Positions 5,185-7,533 of a stretch of DNA of 7,533 bases are shown here, piece by piece. The notes beneath the pieces were generated by a model. It was not told the DNA's origin. It did no database searches and saw only the letters and a list, made by a program, of their open reading frames with translations. Every line of letters begins with the position of its first letter. The first letter of the stretch is position 1. The translations under genes and the position numbers were made by a program. This DNA is from Hyphomicrobiales bacterium (lineage in GTDB: Bacteria > Pseudomonadota > Alphaproteobacteria > Rhizobiales > GCA-2746425): assembly GCA_002746425.1 (NCBI GenBank), contig NVXB01000017.1, forward strand, positions 45,129 to 52,661. The letters run 5' to 3'.

Positions 5185-6495
5185 ATGAATATTCTTGCAC
5201 GCGCACTTATGGGTGCATCGGCAATAGCACTGCTGGCATCGCCAGCACTCGCTGAGAAATTGACGATTGCGACCGTCAACAATGGTGACATGATCCGGAT
5301 GCAAAAGCTGACGGGTGATTTCACTGCCAAGAACCCTGACATTGAGTTGGAGTGGGTAACGCTGGAAGAAAATATTCTTCGCCAGCGCGTCACAACAGAT
5401 GTTGCCACCAAAGGTGGTCAGTATGATGTGATGACAATCGGCACCTACGAAGTTCCAATTTGGGGCAAGAAGGGTTGGCTGGTATCACTCAACGATCTGC
5501 CCGCTTCTTGGGATGTAGACGATATCCTGCCAGCTATTCGTGGTGGCCTAACCGTTGATGGTGAGCTGTATGCCGCACCGTTCTATGGTGAAAGCTCCAT
5601 GGTTATGTACCGCAAGGATCTGATGGAAAAAGCTGGTCTGACCATGCCTGATGCCCCAACCTGGGAATTCATCGGCAAGGCAGCACGCGCCATGACCGAC
5701 AAAGACAACGAAATCTACGGTGCATGTCTTCGCGGCAAAGCCGGTTGGGGCGAGAACATGGCGTTCTTAACCGCAACAGCAAACTCATTCGGTGCCAAAT
5801 GGTTCGACATGGACTGGAATCCTCAGTTCGATGGCGATGCTTGGAAAGCAACACTGAATTTCTATCTTGATCTGTTGAACGATGCTGGCCCTCCAGGCGT
5901 GTCTAACAATGGCTTCAATGAAAATCTTTCATTGTTCCAGACAGGCAAATGCGGCATGTGGATTGATGCAACTGTTGCAGCATCCTTTGTCACAAACACA
6001 AAAGACAGCATGGTTGCCGATAAGGTTGGCTTTGCGCTGGCACCAGATAATGGTCTTGGCAAACGTGGTAACTGGTTGTGGGCATGGTCCTTGGCCATTC
6101 CAGCAGGCACTCAAAAAATCGAGTCTGCTAAAAAGTTCGTAGCTTGGGCTACTTCCAAAGAATATTTGGCCCTTGTTGCAGCAAATGAAGGCTGGGCGAA
6201 CGTTCCTCCTGGAACACGTACATCCCTCTATGAAAATGCTGAGTATGCAAAAGTGCCATTTGCTAAAATGACACTCGACAGCATCAACTCCGCTGATCCA
6301 ACCAACCCAACAGTTGATCCAGTACCATATGTTGGCGTTCAGTTCGTTGCCATCCCAGAATTCCAGGGCATCGCAACATCCGTTGGCCAGCAGTTCTCTG
6401 CAGCACTTGCAGGAACAATCTCAGCTGATGAAGCACTTGCAAATGCTCAGGCATTGACAGTGCGCGCTATGAAAAGAGCAGGTTACATCAAGTAA
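5185..6495 (+). CDS. smoE: Sorbitol/mannitol ABC transporter, periplasmic substrate-binding protein (SmoE-like)
   Basis: The 436-aa precursor has a classic Sec signal peptide: a short basic start, hydrophobic core and the cleavage site ASPALA|EK after residue 23. The mature part is a family 1 extracellular solute-binding protein. Stretches I recognise from polyol-binding SmoE/MtlE-type proteins include ATVNNGDMIRMQKL (29-42), YDVMTIGTYEVPIWGKKGWL, APFYGESSMVMYRKDLM, ACLRGKAGWGENMAFL and the C-terminal AMKRAGYIK. It would capture sorbitol, mannitol or a related polyol in the periplasm and deliver it to the permease pair encoded downstream. GGGAGGA five nt before the ATG is a near-consensus ribosome-binding site, in keeping with high expression. 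It follows a SorC regulator and a promoter/operator candidate and is followed by a strong hairpin. Codon choice shifts toward ACA, CCA and GCA in the second half. The exact polyol specificity is not readable. Confidence 0.92.
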   Translation: MNILARALMGASAIALLASPALAEKLTIATVNNGDMIRMQKLTGDFTAKNPDIELEWVTLEENILRQRVTTDVATKGGQYDVMTIGTYEVPIWGKKGWLVSLNDLPASWDVDDILPAIRGGLTVDGELYAAPFYGESSMVMYRKDLMEKAGLTMPDAPTWEFIGKAARAMTDKDNEIYGACLRGKAGWGENMAFLTATANSFGAKWFDMDWNPQFDGDAWKATLNFYLDLLNDAGPPGVSNNGFNENLSLFQTGKCGMWIDATVAASFVTNTKDSMVADKVGFALAPDNGLGKRGNWLWAWSLAIPAGTQKIESAKKFVAWATSKEYLALVAANEGWANVPPGTRTSLYENAEYAKVPFAKMTLDSINSADPTNPTVDPVPYVGVQFVAIPEFQGIATSVGQQFSAALAGTISADEALANAQALTVRAMKRAGYIK

Positions 6496-6508
6496 TCTCT
6501 CCCTCCTT

Positions 6509-6540
6509 AAGGGGCCGGTTTTCGAACCGGCCTCTTTTTT
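6509..6540 (+). terminator. Strong intrinsic terminator/attenuator between binding protein and permease genes
   Basis: GGCCGGTT (6513-6520) and AACCGGCC (6525-6532) form a perfect 8-bp stem with a TTCG loop. Flanking bases extend it to about 12 bp with one G·U pair, and a T-run follows (TCTTTTTT, 6533-6540). It begins 13 nt after the smoE-like stop. Because the permease gene continues on the same strand 56 bp later, partial termination would give more binding protein than permease, as in many ABC operons. Confidence 0.88.
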
Positions 6541-6595
6541 GAATGACTTTCAGTAATTTATTTTATCCAGCAGAATTTTTGCAAAGGGAATTATA

Positions 6596-7468
6596 ATGGC
6601 CACCGCACATTCAAAGCTTGCCGCCCGCCTTATGATCTCGCCTGCTGTGCTGCTGTTGTTGGCATGGATGATCATACCTCTATCCATGACCATCTATTTC
6701 TCATTCCTGAGTTACAATCTATTGATGCCAGGAACGGAATCTTTCGCTGGCTGGGACAATTACAGCTATTTCCTCACCGATCCTGCCTTTTTTGCCGCGC
6801 TGACAAATACAATCCTTCTGGTTTGTGGTGTGTTGTTTATCACCATCGTCTTTGGTGTCGCGCTGGCTGTACTGCTTGACCAACCCATGTGGGGTCAGGG
6901 CATTGTGCGCATATTGGTGATCGCTCCGTTTTTTGTCATGCCAACCGTTTCTGCGCTGGTGTGGAAAAACATGTTTATGAACCCGGTCAACGGGCTGTTT
7001 GCCCACGCCGCCAAGGGGTTAGGGCTGCAACCGTTTGATTTTCTGGCCCACGCGCCGCTAGCCTCGATCATCCTCATTGTCGCCTGGCAATGGTTGCCAT
7101 TTGCGACGTTGATCCTGCTGACCGCCATGCAATCGCTGGATCAGGAACAGATGGAAGCTGCCGAGATGGATGGTGCAACTTGGGCAAGCCGTTTTTACCA
7201 TATTGTGTTGCCGCATCTCGCGCGCCCTATCACGGTTGTCATTCTCATCCAGACCATTTTCCTGCTGTCGATCTTCGCGGAAATATTGGTGACCACCAAT
7301 GGTGGACCTGGATACGCCTCTACGAACATCACTTATTTGGTCTACGCCCAGTCGCTGTTGCAGTTTGACGTGGGTGGTGGGTCCGCTGGCGGCATCATCG
7401 CCGTTATCCTTGCCAACATCGTTGCGATCTTCCTGATGCGGATGATCGGCAAGAATTTGGAGACATAA
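6596..7468 (+). CDS. smoF: Sorbitol/mannitol ABC transporter, inner-membrane permease (SmoF-like, MalF/UgpA type)
   Basis: The 290-aa protein has six predicted membrane segments at about 15-39, 68-94, 103-123, 155-177, 212-234 and 262-283, the number usual for this MalF/UgpA-type family. The cytoplasmic EAA loop is textbook: EAAEMDGATWASRFYHIVLP at 187-206, with Gly193 and the closing I-x-LP that dock on the ATPase. The NGGPGYASTNITYLVY stretch (235-250) is the usual conserved periplasmic region after segment five in carbohydrate permeases. It would pair with the second permease starting at 7471 to form the channel for polyol taken from the binding protein. AAAGGGA 6 nt before the ATG is a good ribosome-binding site. 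The gene lies 100 bp after the binding-protein gene, across a terminator-like hairpin, and I see no clear new promoter in that gap, so expression probably depends on read-through. Confidence 0.93.
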   Translation: MATAHSKLAARLMISPAVLLLLAWMIIPLSMTIYFSFLSYNLLMPGTESFAGWDNYSYFLTDPAFFAALTNTILLVCGVLFITIVFGVALAVLLDQPMWGQGIVRILVIAPFFVMPTVSALVWKNMFMNPVNGLFAHAAKGLGLQPFDFLAHAPLASIILIVAWQWLPFATLILLTAMQSLDQEQMEAAEMDGATWASRFYHIVLPHLARPITVVILIQTIFLLSIFAEILVTTNGGPGYASTNITYLVYAQSLLQFDVGGGSAGGIIAVILANIVAIFLMRMIGKNLET

Positions 7469-7470
7469 CA

Positions 7471-7533
7471 ATGGCACGAGCAGTTACAACACAGCATAAA
7501 GTCATCGTCACTGTCTGCGCATGGGCCATTGGG
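7471..7533 (+). CDS. smoG: Second ABC transporter permease (SmoG-like), 5' fragment cut by window edge
   Basis: An ATG two bases after the smoF-like stop opens a frame that runs off the right edge. It gives 21 residues beginning MARAVTTQHKV and entering a hydrophobic stretch, as expected for the N-terminal cytoplasmic tail and first membrane segment of a MalG-type permease. GGAG inside the end of the preceding gene, 8 nt upstream, is the ribosome-binding site and implies translational coupling. The identity rests mainly on position after a SmoF-like gene; the fragment is too short for family motifs. Confidence 0.75.
   Translation, partial: MARAVTTQHKVIVTVCAWAIG

Noticed and set aside
7058..7477. 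139-codon minus-strand frame opposite the permease
   Set aside because: It is antisense to conserved EAA-loop and membrane segments, has no recognisable domain, and is His/Gln/Arg/Asp-rich as expected for a shadow.

Overview
The window looks like a chromosomal segment from an alphaproteobacterium, probably of the Hyphomicrobiales (Rhizobiales). Three things suggest this: the polyol ABC-transporter genes are laid out in the rhizobial/rhodobacterial smo style, a type III polyketide synthase is paired with an isoprenylcysteine-methyltransferase-like enzyme, and there is a GTCATCC-type palindromic repeat of the kind common between alphaproteobacterial genes. The genus cannot be fixed from the sequence alone.

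Left part (1-1053): the last 80 codons of an iron-containing alcohol dehydrogenase run in from the left edge (1-243). After it, a 57-codon small ORF on the minus strand (344-517) and an 83-aa XRE-type HTH regulator on the plus strand (631-882) diverge from a 113-bp AT-rich gap. The gap carries a 25-bp inverted repeat and a second, related imperfect repeat, so it looks like a self-regulated divergent promoter. Between the XRE gene and the next, convergent gene is a 125-bp element made of two perfect 32-bp inverted arms around a 61-bp spacer, resembling a REPIN/BIME.

Middle part (1054-3169, minus strand): a type III polyketide synthase with an intact Cys-His-Asn triad is followed, with an 8-bp overlap, by a membrane methyltransferase of the isoprenylcysteine carboxyl methyltransferase (ICMT) family. 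By analogy with the BpsA/BpsB and SrsA/SrsB pairs they probably make and O-methylate alkylpyrones or alkylresorcinols. Upstream on the same strand is a separate DUF427 gene of unknown role.

Right part (3297-7533, plus strand): a sorbitol/mannitol-type uptake locus. It runs HAD hydrolase, SorC-family sugar-responsive regulator (1-bp TAATG overlap), periplasmic polyol-binding protein (smoE-like), strong intrinsic terminator/attenuator, inner-membrane permease (smoF-like), then the first 21 codons of a second permease (smoG-like) cut by the window edge. The regulator probably controls the transporter through a near-palindrome that overlaps the start region of a TTGACA-type promoter just upstream of smoE. 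The hairpin between smoE and smoF would keep binding protein in excess over permease. ATPase and polyol dehydrogenase genes are expected beyond the right edge.

Most of the window is recognisable metabolism. The parts least explained by known families are the divergent small-ORF/XRE module, the REPIN-like element, and a change in codon usage inside the smoE-like gene.
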